NCBI RefSeq assembly: GCF_015706575.1
Contig: NW_024037072.1
Coordinates: forward strand, 2,981,001-3,045,000
Origin: Patiria miniata
Taxonomy: Eukaryota > Echinodermata > Asteroidea > Valvatida > Asterinidae
DNA: 64,000 nucleotides
Direction of reading: 5' to 3'
The notes under the pieces are model-generated. The model had not been told where the DNA came from. It saw nothing but the letters and a program-made list of their open reading frames with translations, and did no database searches. Below are positions 45,745 through 57,086 of the stretch, in pieces. The position numbers and the translations under genes are program-made. Numbering within the stretch: position 1 is the stretch's first letter; the number at the start of each line of letters is the position of its first letter.

Positions 45745-45799
45745 CTGGAGAGTGCCATCTTTCCATGCCTTGAAGCATCTAATCTTCACAGTTTGAAAA
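45745..45799 (-). CDS. Possible 55-bp upstream exon
   Basis: A strong acceptor (TTTTGTTTGTTACAG) and a perfect donor (CTCCAG then GTAAGC) bracket 55 bp on the minus strand. Only one frame is open; it enters with one base and reads FQTVKIRCFKAWKDGTLQ, leaving in phase 0. I recognise no domain. It does not join the 40426-41094 exon directly (which needs a phase-1 partner), so at least one more exon would be needed. It could also be a chance splice pair or belong to another transcript. Confidence 0.35.
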
Positions 45800-45921
45800 C
45801 TGTAACAAACAAAAGCATAAATGCAATATATAGTACATGCAGCATGCACACATACATGTAAACACAAAATGACACCAACAAGAAAACAGTACAAAACAGT
45901 ATACTTTAACCATGTTAACAA

Positions 45922-46495
45922 GTAAAGATAGAGTACATCATTTGCAGCTATTCCAACAGTAACTAACACAATTACTGTTGAAAACATACTTGGTTCAAAG
46001 ATTGCAATTGGTATTAAACTCCCCGTGAAATTATTCTTTCTGGCATGCTGTCATTTTGAAGAAAACAAAATATAAGAAGGCCTTTTCCAACCATGCGTCT
46101 AAAGATGCATTTTTGGAAATTTCCGTTAGTAGTTTGTTCTTTATCGGCGAAGTCACGAATGAGTGCGTGCAAGCATTGACACGACACAAACACGCGCATA
46201 GTTGCTATTTTTTGTGACAGTTCAGCGCGTGACATTGCGTACCAGTAGCTGCAATGAGAACACATGTCCCGGACGCTGATTTCGGGCGCAATTCAAAACA
46301 TGACTCTGCAACTTTTGAATTGAAATCCGGATCCTCGAATGTTTTCTCGGAATGTACAGCATTCACTGAGCAGAAGGTTCATCAGGTTAGTTAATTTGTT
46401 AAGCACCCTTCTTTAGATTTTCAGCACTTTTGTCGAGCACTACAAACGGAAAAAATGAACAAATGACAAATGATGTACATGTACTCTACCTTTAA
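45922..46495 (-). mobile_element. TTAA-bounded MITE, copy 4
   Basis: AAAGATAGAGTACATCATTTG at the left is matched at the right by CAAATGATGTACATGTACTC then TACCTTTAA. More diverged than copies 5 and 7. Confidence 0.8.
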
Positions 46496-46596
46496 CAAAA
46501 CAAAACAAAATAAAAACAAAACAAAATAAAAACAAAACAAAAAGACCTCAACATGTAATTCAACAAAACCAAAGCTGAATCTTTAACAAAATAAAA
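46496..46596. repeat. A-rich AAAACA/AAAATA tandem
   Basis: Interrupted ACAAAACAAAATAAAA units between MITE copy 4 and a SINE head. Confidence 0.85.
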
Positions 46597-46597
46597 A

Positions 46598-46695
46598 GGA
46601 TAGCTTAGTTGGTAAGAGCAATGGAACGGTTTTATATCCGGAGTTCGCAGGTTCAAGCCCCGCTCCAGTCAATTTTTTCGTTCAACTTTTGAACT
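46598..46695 (+). mobile_element. tRNA-derived SINE, second copy of family at 24886
   Basis: GGATAGCTTAGTTGGTAAGAG and GCAGGTTCAAGCCCC, then CAGTCAATTTTTTCGTTCAA, the same tail as the 24886 copy. Confidence 0.75.
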
Positions 46696-47120
46696 TTTCA
46701 AAAAGGAAACCAAAAATGAAACCCATCCAACCAGACTTATCAAAATCCGTATTATTGGGATTTTATGTCCCAGTTTATGCTCCAAATTGGACAAGAACTA
46801 GTACAAAGCATTTAAGGAATTTGTTTTATTGAGTTTGGTTAATAAAATTATAAACAAAACAAAGAGGAAAGCAATTTAAAACATGGCGCTGTCCAAGTGC
46901 AAAAGTATGATAAAAACAAACTTATCAACAACACAAATTTTCAACAAACAAAAACAACACAATAAAGCAACACAAATTTCAGATGCCTTAAAAAAATTAT
47001 TAGTTAACATATCTACTTAATAATGTTTACTAAAAGTCTGGTTTTGCATGTACACGTCCACACATACTTGTACCGCAGTCATGGTAGTTGTTTGGACTAA
47101 ACATGAGTTGTCCCATTGGT
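46696..47120. other. Non-coding, A-rich
   Basis: No recognised feature. Confidence 0.45.
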
Positions 47121-47124
47121 ATTA

Positions 47125-47225
47125 AGGGGACCAAAGATGCTATGGGGACAGCAGAAAGTCCCCATAACTCGGTCCTAACTTGCCTAACAATAAAAAAACC
47201 TTCCCCATAACGCGGTGACAGCCTG
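47125..47225 (-). repeat. Interspersed repeat (inverted partner at 31664)
   Basis: GGGGACAGCAGAAAGTCCCC, GTCCTAACTTGCCTAACAAT and CTTCCCCATAACGCGGTGA match 31664-31800 inverted. GGGGACCAAAGATGC precedes it. Confidence 0.7.
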
Positions 47226-48189
47226 CCCACAGATACATACATCTGTCTGTGTTCCGTACTCACTTAGAGAGTTAGAGTGCAGGCAGAGATCTGATAATCT
47301 GGGAGGATTTGAACCAAATTTGTGAGGTTTAATTAGATTTCAAACAGCTGATGCTATTGCCCGACTGAAATGACTTCCTCCGACCGACTGAATGGATTTC
47401 CTGCCCCAGTCCCCTGTTTGCTTACTTGTCTTCCGTGTCGGCCGACAACCCGCTGAATTCCCACTCTGCTGGCCACAGACAACGTGAAGAACCCAAACTG
47501 AACAATATCTTCATCTGGTGCCGTTGGACACGGAAATGACGAGTGAGACACGACCAAAAGAAAGCAATCCCAATAACAAGTACGCAGTCAATCAGACACG
47601 TCTTAGAAGTGTCACGTCCAACTGATAAACATTTGCACCGAAGGAATTCCAGAAATTAAAACAATAATATTTTACAGAGCTATCAATTTGTTTTTTGCAG
47701 TCAGTGACGTACTGCACAATATTGGTACACTATTTGACATGCAGGCCCGTAGGCAGGGGGTCTCTCCCTCCCCCCCCCCCCCCAATTTGAATCAGCTGCA
47801 GGTCCACTTTTTCCTCACGATTGACATTTGAGATTTTTCCTGCATCCGAAGGAACTCAAGAATACATTATTTGAAATTTAGAATTTCATTATTATTTTTG
47901 GTCCTAATTTACTGGTTTCATAACATTATAGTCAGTGACTGAGCGTTAGGCCCTACTTAAAAAAGAAACTCTAGAGATACCGGTAGAGTGTACATGTGTA
48001 AGTGTTTTCCTTGTTTAAAATTTACATACATTGTACATGCACCTGCAGTTCCTGGAGAATGTCTGTGTCGTGTGAAATGTACATCTACAAACAGGCAACT
48101 GACAGAGCCACAGCATGAATGGCCTGTCCATAACTTCTGCCGAAAGTACAGTCAGCAATTACACAGTAAACAATTTGTGGATTGGACCT
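47226..48189. other. Non-coding sequence
   Basis: C-rich run at 47768-47782. No exon recognised. Confidence 0.45.
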
Positions 48190-48440
48190 GGGCCCAATTT
48201 CATGGAATCCGTAACGCTAAATTTTGTGCTAACGGCCCGCAATTTTGTTCTAACTGAGCTAGCACAAAAATTCTGCGCTAACCTTGTAAGCACAGAATCC
48301 TTAGTTATGGGAAGTACGCATGCGCACAAGCCAAAATTCCTTGCTAACCCCGGAAATAAGCTAACCGTTAGCGCGGAATTTTCTGCTATAGTTAGCGGCG
48401 ATTTCTCATTAACCGTTACGGGTTCCATGAAATTGGGCCC
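48190..48440. mobile_element. Foldback element, GGGCCCAATTTCATGG ends
   Basis: Ends GGGCCCAATTTCATGGAA and TTCCATGAAATTGGGCCC are near-perfect inverted repeats. The interior has repeated GCTAAC / GTTAGC and GCACAAAATT motifs. Related to 21365-21608 at the ends only. Confidence 0.85.
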
Positions 48441-49017
48441 TGATGTTCAGGGACAATAAATGGTTGGACTCATTAGTTACTGTGCATCCAAGTACATACC
48501 GGTACATGTACATGTATTAAGGAACGAATCTTTTACTCGATGGGTGAGCAACTTTCTCACTCCATTCTTGTCAACATGTGTGACATTTAAGGACTTGTCC
48601 CCGATTCCTGAATACTTCACTGATTTGAATGTATTCATTCTGGCAATGTGCCAATTGAACCCTGGGAACTAACTGTCATCAGGACACTACCCATAGGTCA
48701 ACTGGGATGCTACAATGTCCACATGCAGTGAACACATGAATCTTCTTGGGAGATGACAATGAAGGAAATGACAAACTGTGGCAGAGGGAAGGGGAGTGAA
48801 ATTGAAAACCCGTTTGACCATAAATGGACTTGCAATCACAGCCATTAGTTGAAAGGGTTGAACTGGGGTCACCCGAGGTACATGTACATTGTACGTGTAC
48901 CAACTGCATGCACTATATGGATATGACATAACTGGGTTAACTGTACACAGGTTGCACTGTTACAGCATAGCTTTGTAACCACGAAAGCCGTACCCTTGTC
49001 TTGTGCTTTAACCTAAC
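48441..49017. other. Non-coding sequence
   Basis: No recognised feature apart from TACCGGTACATGTACATG at 48497. Confidence 0.45.
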
Positions 49018-49351
49018 TCCTTGAGCCCTATTACTAGAAAGTATCCTGATTCTCCCAAACTCCACCAATTTTGTCATCTAAAAAAAGATGTTGGTGTCCT
49101 TAGTCCAACAGAATCCACCAGAATCCATCAGTGCAATACCTCGTACACATAGCCAAGGAGTTAAACTGTTGAGATCCTGAATCCATCAAAGTCCCCAAAC
49201 TACTCAATATGGAGGTATCTTGAATCCATCAAAATCCTGCAGTACCGCTAGGCTTACTGTCCTGAATCCATCAAAATCCCCAACTTTTTAGGAGGTATCC
49301 TGAATCTGCCGAAATCCTCCAGAACAGGGGTGTGGATTTAGGTATGTTAAT
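49018..49351 (+). mobile_element. AATCC-unit element, subfamily B
   Basis: Starts TTAACCTAACTCCTTGAGCC and ends TGTGGATTTAGGTATGTTAA. Interior units CCTGAATCCATCAAAATCCC. Aligns inverted with 53561-53822 along its whole length. Confidence 0.75.
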
Positions 49352-52300
49352 AACATGGGTTTTTTTCTTTCTTATTAGAATTGTTTCTTTTGTGGTTTAT
49401 TTTACAGTTGGATTCTGCAAGAAGCTTGGAAAAAAATATGCTCGCAAAGAGATTGGGTCAGGAAACTTTGACATACACATCAGCATTATCCGTCATCCCA
49501 AACAGTCACGCACAGAACGTCCATCCAACATCTACCAGATATTTTTCTGGCAGTGTTATATGATTAGTGATCAACTTCCGTCTTCCGTCGACCCATCAAC
49601 GGCAGCAAGCCCTCAGAGATTCCTGCCCAACTACAACTTAGGCATGATTCACTCAGTGCATCTCCATGGGTAATAGACGTGGGAGTTGTGTGTATTCCTA
49701 CCCAAAGTCCGCAGGGCAGTTTTGCCGTGAGCCTCCTGAGTCCTCAAGAATCTTCCACTGTGCAGATTATTGCACTTCTTTGTTCGTTACCTTTCAAAGT
49801 GAAAAGTATGGGTTACATATTCTTTGATCCTGCAGAATCCTCCACAACACCCTGGTGGATTTACCTAGGGTTTTCCTACTGTACTTGTAGTGAGACATTT
49901 ACTGCACATACATGTACATGATCACGCACACAGGGAAACATGCTCACCATGAAACACTGCTTTGAGAAAACACAATACACTGTACATCTACAGACTAGTG
50001 TATTCACTTTGATAATTTCCTGTTCACCAGTGGCTTGTACAAATCCTACTTCTTGCACTAACTGGGAGCAGGTGGTCGCTTAAATACAACTTCCGGAAGT
50101 GTGTCGCTCAACCCTGGGACACACATGGAGCTGCAGCCTAATGCTCACGTTGTATTGGCGTATGCCGTCAGGTGTTGAATTTCTGGACAAATCAACATGG
50201 CAGACATCAATGCATACCGGTACATGTACGCGTAAACAAAATGTAAGAAATGTAATGTAAGAAACTAGAATCTTTAGCCAGAAAAATGTCAAGCATAAAC
50301 TTCTTTTAGACAACCTTTCAGCTTCATTTATTTCAGACATTTCAGACAAACATAATAATGACCCAATTTCGATTGCAAGCTTTTTGAACATACATCTACA
50401 TGTACTTCTGTGAATGAATTACACCATGTAAGAAGCAAATTTACACGTAGGCGAATCAGATCAGAAAAGAAGTAGAAACAAATGTAGCCAAGTCATTCGA
50501 ATGAGGAGGATGTGAAAACAGTTTGTCTTCTCCACCCATGTCAACCATCATGAGTCGAATCTTAAAGATTGTCAACATTTGATTGTACCAAGAAACTAAA
50601 ATGCTTTAAAATTTATTAACTATGTACAATGTACAAGCTGGTAACGGGAAAATCATGGACTTCGCGCATCAGCAGCAGTTGGTGCTTCGACCACTCATTA
50701 CTAGCACTCTGTGCGAGTGGCACTTTGGTGCTCACATCGTTAATGTACTAGTATTAGGCATAAAGTACGCGCAATGAATTTTATTTTGAATGAGCAGCAG
50801 CTGTATGATGTAATGTGTTGTAATCCATCCTAAATATAACCAAGTTCATGGGAACTTGAGCATGGAGTTCATAGGTGAATCTTGTTAAAGAATATATCTA
50901 AGCAAGTGAAGATAAATGTGTACAGTATAGAGACCTTTAATTGTTTTTCAAGAACTCACCTTACATGTAGCATGCAACCATTGTTGGTGACAACACAATT
51001 TATACTGATGACCAAAAGTGAAACTTCTTCCCAAGGTTTTTCTCTCAGGAAAAAAAAAACAGCGGCTGTTTGTACAACTCACTCTGAGGGTACCCCATTT
51101 GGGGAGAGGGGTTGGGAGGGGGAGAGGTGACCGGACGTCCCCAGACACTGTCCATACCGCACATGTCCCTAGACACTCTCTCCGCTTTGATCAGCAGCTT
51201 ACCCATTGATTCACAATTATTGAGCCTTGGCATTGCTACAGTTTACCAAGAGCTGTACGTGCAGTTCCGTTTGCCACGAGAGACTTGGGTCAATCATGGA
51301 GCTATAAAACACATGGGTCAACAAAACCGCAAAAATATACCACGGTGTCCTGTATGTACATGAAGCAGGAAGTACTGAATACTGTGGTGGTTCTACATGT
51401 ACATGTATGTACCAATAATGTTCTACACGTGTATGTACAATGTATTTCTAGTACTGGAACTGGTGTGACATTGTGTACATGTGCACAGTCACCAATCTAG
51501 TAAGTCAGGACTGTGGTCTATAGTTACCACAGTCTATACCGCAAAAGTAAACCACATTTCCTCCTGGAGGTCTGTAATGTAACATTCCTACCCTAAAGGC
51601 CTAAGCCTGCTGCTTCTAAAAGGACACTGCTCAACCTCCCATTATCTGAAATGTGTACTACATTATGACTACATACATGTACATGTATATGGTGGTGGGA
51701 CTAAAATGCGGATTTTTAAAAATTCAGCTGGCATTCCATTAATTTAATCGGTTTGGATTTTGGAAATTGGTTGTTCAAAGCCAACCTTAGAAAAATTTAA
51801 GCCTTCCATTTTTTGTGACACAAGCCAAAAAAATATTTCTGGAACATCCCCCCCCCCCCCCCCCCCCCCGATTTGATCCATTGTCTTTTTGGTTGAATAG
51901 CCTGTTCATTTGACTGATCAGGGAAGTTCCCATCTCATATTTTCACCATTTCAACTCTCCACTGTTTTTATAAACGGGAAGTGGTTAACGAATCTCGCAA
52001 ACCATACCCTAATTGGGAGGGCATTGCACGTGGCAAGTCTATCGTCACTTTTTGTTGGCACAACTGTGAGCCAAACTCGGAACTTCTAATGAAATCAGAC
52101 TACTATTATTCAGTTTGAAAAAAAGTTAGGACAACCAGATTTTAAAATCTCTGATTTCTCCCACCATCAGAATATACCCTTGTACACGGTAGAGATGTCA
52201 TGGTCGGGATCCCATTTAATCCAGCAAGATCCAAGAGACAGGGGAACACAATCTACTGTAACTCATGATGCTAACAGATATTGCCTGACATGAGGGCCAA

Positions 52301-53560
52301 CTGTAGACTACACGTGTTTTAAGTATTTTGGTTTGTGATTTTTGAGCTCAGAATCAGGACTCAACACAAACGCATGAGTCTCTTAAAACCACTTTTCAAG
52401 ATACACCTTTTAGTTTATCTAATATGACTCTAGGAAAATGATACATTTTTCTCATACATGTAAATCCCTTTTCTACGACAGATACACCAAGGAGAAAGGA
52501 ACACAAATAATGTTCCTTCCTCCATGGGATAGCAAGAAATCATGACCAAGGTCATCACTTAAACAAGTAAGCAGCCTTCTCTAAGCTCTTTTGTTGATTG
52601 TATTCGTGAACACTACACTCATCTAAAGGGAGACCATGCTCAACTAAGCCTCACATGGATAGTTACAGAGCAACCCAGCAAAGCTTAGTTGCTGGGACAG
52701 CAAAATAAACAAAACAGGTACATTGTACATTCACAGGTGTACTGTATATTAGTATCCACCAAAACCCAACGTAGTGGTCAAATAAATTATACAGAACTTC
52801 AGTGGATTCAGGACTGTATAGAGCCCAACCAACGTGAAAAACACTTTTGAAAGAATAGCCCACACCCTTGCGTATCATTGACCTTTATTGTGTCTGGTCA
52901 ATAGCTTATCCAATTAAATGAAAAGGCCTTGTCATCTCAACGATAGGTAAAATACCACAAGAGGTGAAGGTTAATTTTTAATTTTTTTTTCTATAAAAAA
53001 AAAAAAAAAATCCTGGCCAAGCAGACCATGCAAAGTTATGATATGACTGGAGACCCAACATGTGAAAGTTAGTCAGTGGACTTGGGAGTATCGGGGTTGA
53101 ACGGTGTAAAGTTCTGTTAACTCCTGTTTCTTTCCTTAAAACCAACCACAAAGTAAAACCGTGTTTCATGCTATGACTGTGCATGGCTGGGTTAGGTACA
53201 CAGGTTATGGAAACTAGGCTGCACTATAACCAGTGCACCATCTACAAACAAGACAAGCCCCTACTGTGACAATAGGCCACTTGATAGGGAGTTGCAGATC
53301 ATTGGCAACCGGCAAGAACAAAACATACATGACATTTTTCTCTCTCTGTTGGCACCACACCCCCGTCATTCCTGAAATTCGTAGCTTCTAAGTTTACGCA
53401 GTAAGCTACAGGTTCATGCAGATGAGGAAATCGTTCAGTACATTCATGAGAGTACTCATTTCTTGCTTATTTTCCTGATATTTTCTTAGTGTAGAATATG
53501 AAGAGTTTATTTCCAAATGCGATTTGAAAAAAAATGAACAGTTTGCAAGGTTATGAAACT
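49352..53560. other. Non-coding sequence, no gene recognised
   Basis: A long unique stretch. It holds a 22-C run (51848-51869), many ACATGTAC palindromes (51394, 51672) and a short AATCC-type remnant near 49825-49870. No exon pair with good splice sites was found. Confidence 0.4.
51848..51869. repeat. 22-base poly-C run
   Basis: The longest of about twenty poly-G/poly-C runs in this window. Confidence 0.95.
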
Positions 53561-53822
53561 TTAACCTAACGTACCTAAATCCATCAAAATCCATACCCCT
53601 GTTTTGGAGTACGGTATTTCGGTGGATTCAGGTTCCATCCATATTGAAAAGGGGCGGGGGTGATGGATTCAGGATTGTAAGCCTAGCAATGCTGTAGGAT
53701 TTTGATGGATTACACCATACTGAGCAGTCATCAACACAAACAATGTTGTGTATGACACAATAGGTGGATTTTGGAGGATTCAGGACACTTTCTAGTAAAA
53801 GTGCTCAAGGGGTTGGGGTTAA
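53561..53822 (-). mobile_element. AATCC-unit element, subfamily B, inverted
   Basis: TTAACCTAACGTACCTAAAT at the left, GTGCTCAAGGGGTTGGGGTT then AA at the right. TTAA at both edges. Confidence 0.78.
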
Positions 53823-54448
53823 AGAATAAAACTGCACACTGACGAAACTGACTTTGAGCAGCAAGGAGAAAGTGGGATTCTAAAAGGTAACAAAATGGCA
53901 TTTGTCACGTTTTGGAAAATAAACCTACCAGTATAATGCACAGTTCAAAAATTAGTGCATTGACCATCTGTGATTTTAGATACATTCTTGTTTACAACTG
54001 AAAGCCTGCGACATCAAAAAAATCACTTGGAAACCATCCGAATGTTTCCTATCAACAATGTAACATAAGATCCATATTATGAAATGGGAACTTTATTTTT
54101 CACTAGCATGGAATGTTTGCAGATATGTACAGTGAGGAGTTTATTCAAAATATTATTAAAAAGAAAAAATGCACTGACCCAATGTACTGTGTGTCACAGC
54201 TTTTCTACACGAAAATGCCAATTCAACTTCAAGATGAGTTACTCACAGACATGTACACACATGCCAGGTAAAAATGCATCACCAAAGCCCATGTTTTGCA
54301 CTGACATATTCCTACTGATGTACATACCATACAAAACACAGAGCTTTAACGAAACAATGCCGAAAAGAAAAGAAAGGTAAAGAGGCAGAAGGGGAATACT
54401 GAGAAAAGAGCTTCGTCTTTGAAAGTTCTTGCGTACTTTCTGGTTTGC
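53823..54448. other. Non-coding sequence
   Basis: No recognised feature. Confidence 0.45.
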
Positions 54449-54452
54449 ATAT

Positions 54453-55234
54453 TGTGGCGAAAATTACTATAGCGGCAGAGTCCAAAGAGGGCGCGCTAGC
54501 GGCTGCGGGCCCCTATATAAGAGGCCGCGGGGCAGTTGCTAGAGGAGACGTACATGAAGACGCAGACGGAGACACAGCCCTCATAAGAGCTCACGCTATT
54601 ACGCGCGCTGACGGCGTGCTGGGTGGTGCGGTGGAGTCAGGCTGGCATTAGGAGGCACGGAGTCCGCGGAGGCTACTGGAGGCGGAGCGACATACAGCGA
54701 TCTGCCGATTGTAACGTGACGGAGCCGGAAGGGCGCGCTCATCTACCCGCCGCCTCGAGGAAGGCTCGCGACTGGAAACGGTGGAGGGCGGGAGAGTGGA
54801 GGCGCACAGGAACGCTAGAGGCGTACGGTTCTTACCCGGGATTCAGAGGCTATCCCCAGCCAGGCATCGCCGTGCTGCCCAGCACTGCCCTACCGTAGCG
54901 GCTAATGCGAGGCTACCCCTACAGAGATAATTGAGAGGCTCAGAGACCAATCACTTATTAGAGGCTAACATTATAATTTAACGAGAGGTCCATCATATGA
55001 CATGATTCTATGTAAATAAATCAATCAGTAATTGAGGTCATTGACTGTTGTGTACTTAATTGTCTGTCCTTGTCCATCTTGGAGGTTGAGGGGCGTGGGT
55101 GAGTGCTGCTACGCGTATAGGGCGGTATATTTCCATCCAAACGGGCCTGCATTCCCGGCTGCTGGGGTACTGATTCTAAGCTAGGTTGTCTGGGTAAAGG
55201 GACTACGGATCGGGTCACAGATATTCCCGCCACA
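54453..55234 (+). mobile_element. Solo LTR of an LTR retrotransposon
   Basis: A 782-bp GC-rich island that starts TGTGGCG and ends CGCCACA, flanked by ATAT on both sides (54449-54452, 55235-55238). It has a TATA-like CCCTATATAAGAGG at 54512-54525 and an AATAAA at about 55015, the expected order for an LTR in plus orientation. No second LTR, primer-binding site or coding body lies beside it, so it is a solo LTR left by recombination. The family is probably Ty3/Gypsy-like by duplication length, but unassigned. The matching target duplication and inverted tips suggest a fairly young insertion. Confidence 0.8.
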
Positions 55235-55238
55235 ATAT

Positions 55239-55585
55239 TATAACCTGCAAGGCCCTCGTACTGTGCCTAGTGCCTACATGGTCAATGAAGCATGTAAAGT
55301 CAAACTATAAAAGATAACCTGCTAGTCAACACATGCGTATAAAAAGTGAAAGCAGTGGCGAAAAGAAGGATGTGTTGCAATCCCAGTCCCCCCCCCCCCA
55401 GAGAAATTTGCGGTATACATGTAAATGACCTTGGTTAACGGTTTAACAAAAATTGCCACCCCCTCTGTTACATACAGCCCTCCCACTTGTCTCCCTGTGG
55501 TGAGAATCCTGGCTACCCCCGAGTTAAGGATGCGTCATGGTTTAAGATTTTACTTGATTATAATATACTTTTTTGTCCAGTGAAT
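55239..55585. other. Non-coding spacer
   Basis: C-rich run at 55387-55399; nothing else recognised. Confidence 0.45.
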
Positions 55586-56104
55586 TTAAAGGTATAGTCC
55601 ATCATTTGCAGCCATCCGAAAAGTAACTGGCGTAATTATTGTTCAAAAACAAACTTGGTTGAAATATAGTAAGGGGACTAAACTCCCTGTGAAACTATTC
55701 TTTCTGGGAAGCTGTCATTTTGAAGTAATCAACGAAAGAAGGCATTTCCAACGGTGATTCTTATAAAGCACCGTAGGAAAATTTAAATTAGTAGTTCGTT
55801 TTGTTATTCAGCGCAGCGCGCACAAGTATTGGAACAACGCACACGCGCGCGCGGTTGTTATAATTCGTCGGATCAGTGCGCGACGTCGCGTATAGCTGCA
55901 ATTCAAAACAATTCAAAACATGATTCAGTAACTTTGGATTTGAAATTGAGATCTTAGAATGCTGTTTTTCTCGGAATGTACAGCTGAAGCTTAGCTGAAA
56001 CTTCACCAGGTTAGTTGCTCAGTATCCTTCATTAGATTGTGAACTCTTTTGTTGCTTCAAATGAACAAAATGCACAAATTACAAATGATGGACTGTAGCT
56101 TTAA
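55586..56104 (-). mobile_element. TTAA-bounded MITE, copy 5
   Basis: TTAAAGGTATAGTCCATCAT at the left, ATGATGGACTGTAGCTTTAA at the right. Very similar to copy 7 at 63264, including a shared internal shortening around CAATTCAAAACAATTCAAAA. Confidence 0.9.
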
Positions 56105-56569
56105 AGTTGTAAAGTCCACTACTTGAAAAATACTCTTTCAAATTTTTGCAAAAAGAAATTTAGACTCTGGAGTCTTGCTGTAACAGTCTTACGTGAAATT
56201 ACAAGTTAGTGTAGTCACTAAAGTTCTTGTACTCATCACAAAACTTCACCGGCTCCTGGTACAGGAAGGTATTTGTACACAAATTCTGGTTCTTTGAGAC
56301 CCTGAATGATCCAATTGTTGTGTTACCACAATACCATTCATAAGTGTGCAGTCAGTTAGAACTGGCAGTACAGGGCACATGAATGAGGCCAGAGTATGCA
56401 TTAAATTTACATGTGCTTCCCTCAGAGGCCCACGTGTTTGGAGCCGGAAATTAACTAAAGGGGTTGAATAAAGAAGTAAACCTCAACTAGACTAGTCATG
56501 AGGGCATTACACCGCAATCTTTGAAAAACTCACCCGGAAACATCATACCGCACATTGTACACTATGTGG
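56105..56569. other. Spacer between two inverted MITE copies
   Basis: No recognised feature; it would form the loop of a large inverted structure. Confidence 0.5.
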
Positions 56570-57086
56570 TTAAAGATATAGTCCATCATTTGTAATTTGT
56601 GCATTTTGTTCGTATGAAGCAACAAAAGTGTTCAAAATATGAAGGATACTGAACAACTAACCTGATGAAGTTTCAGCTCAGCTTCAGGTGTATATTCCGA
56701 GAAAAAACAGCATTCTAGGATCTCAATTTCAAATCAAAAGTTGCTGAATCATGTTTGGAATTGTTTTGAATAGCAGCTATACGCGATGTCGCGCACTGAT
56801 CCGACGAATTATAGCAACCTCGCGCGCCTGTGCGTCGTGCCAATGAGGGCGCGCGCTGCGCCGAATAACAACACGAACTACTAATTTAAATTTTCCTACG
56901 GTACGTCTTAAGACGCACCGTTGGAAAGGCCTTCTTTCGTTGATTACTTCAAAATGATAGCTTGCCAGAAAGAATAATTTCACAGGGAGTTTAGTCCACT
57001 TACTATCTTTCAACCAAGTATGTTTTTCAACAATAATACGCCAGTTACTTTTTCCGATGGCTGCAAATGATGGACTATAGCTTGAA
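56570..57086 (+). mobile_element. TTAA-bounded MITE, copy 6
   Basis: TTAAAGATATAGTCCATCAT at the left, GATGGACTATAGCTTGAA at the right. Opposite orientation to copy 5, 465 bp away. Confidence 0.88.

Noticed and set aside
48115-48459. 114-codon open frame on the plus strand and its minus-strand mirror
   Set aside because: Runs through the foldback element at 48190-48440; the repeated residues are the translated inverted motifs.
54445-54898. Open frames in the GC-rich island
   Set aside because: They lie inside the solo LTR and result from its high GC content.
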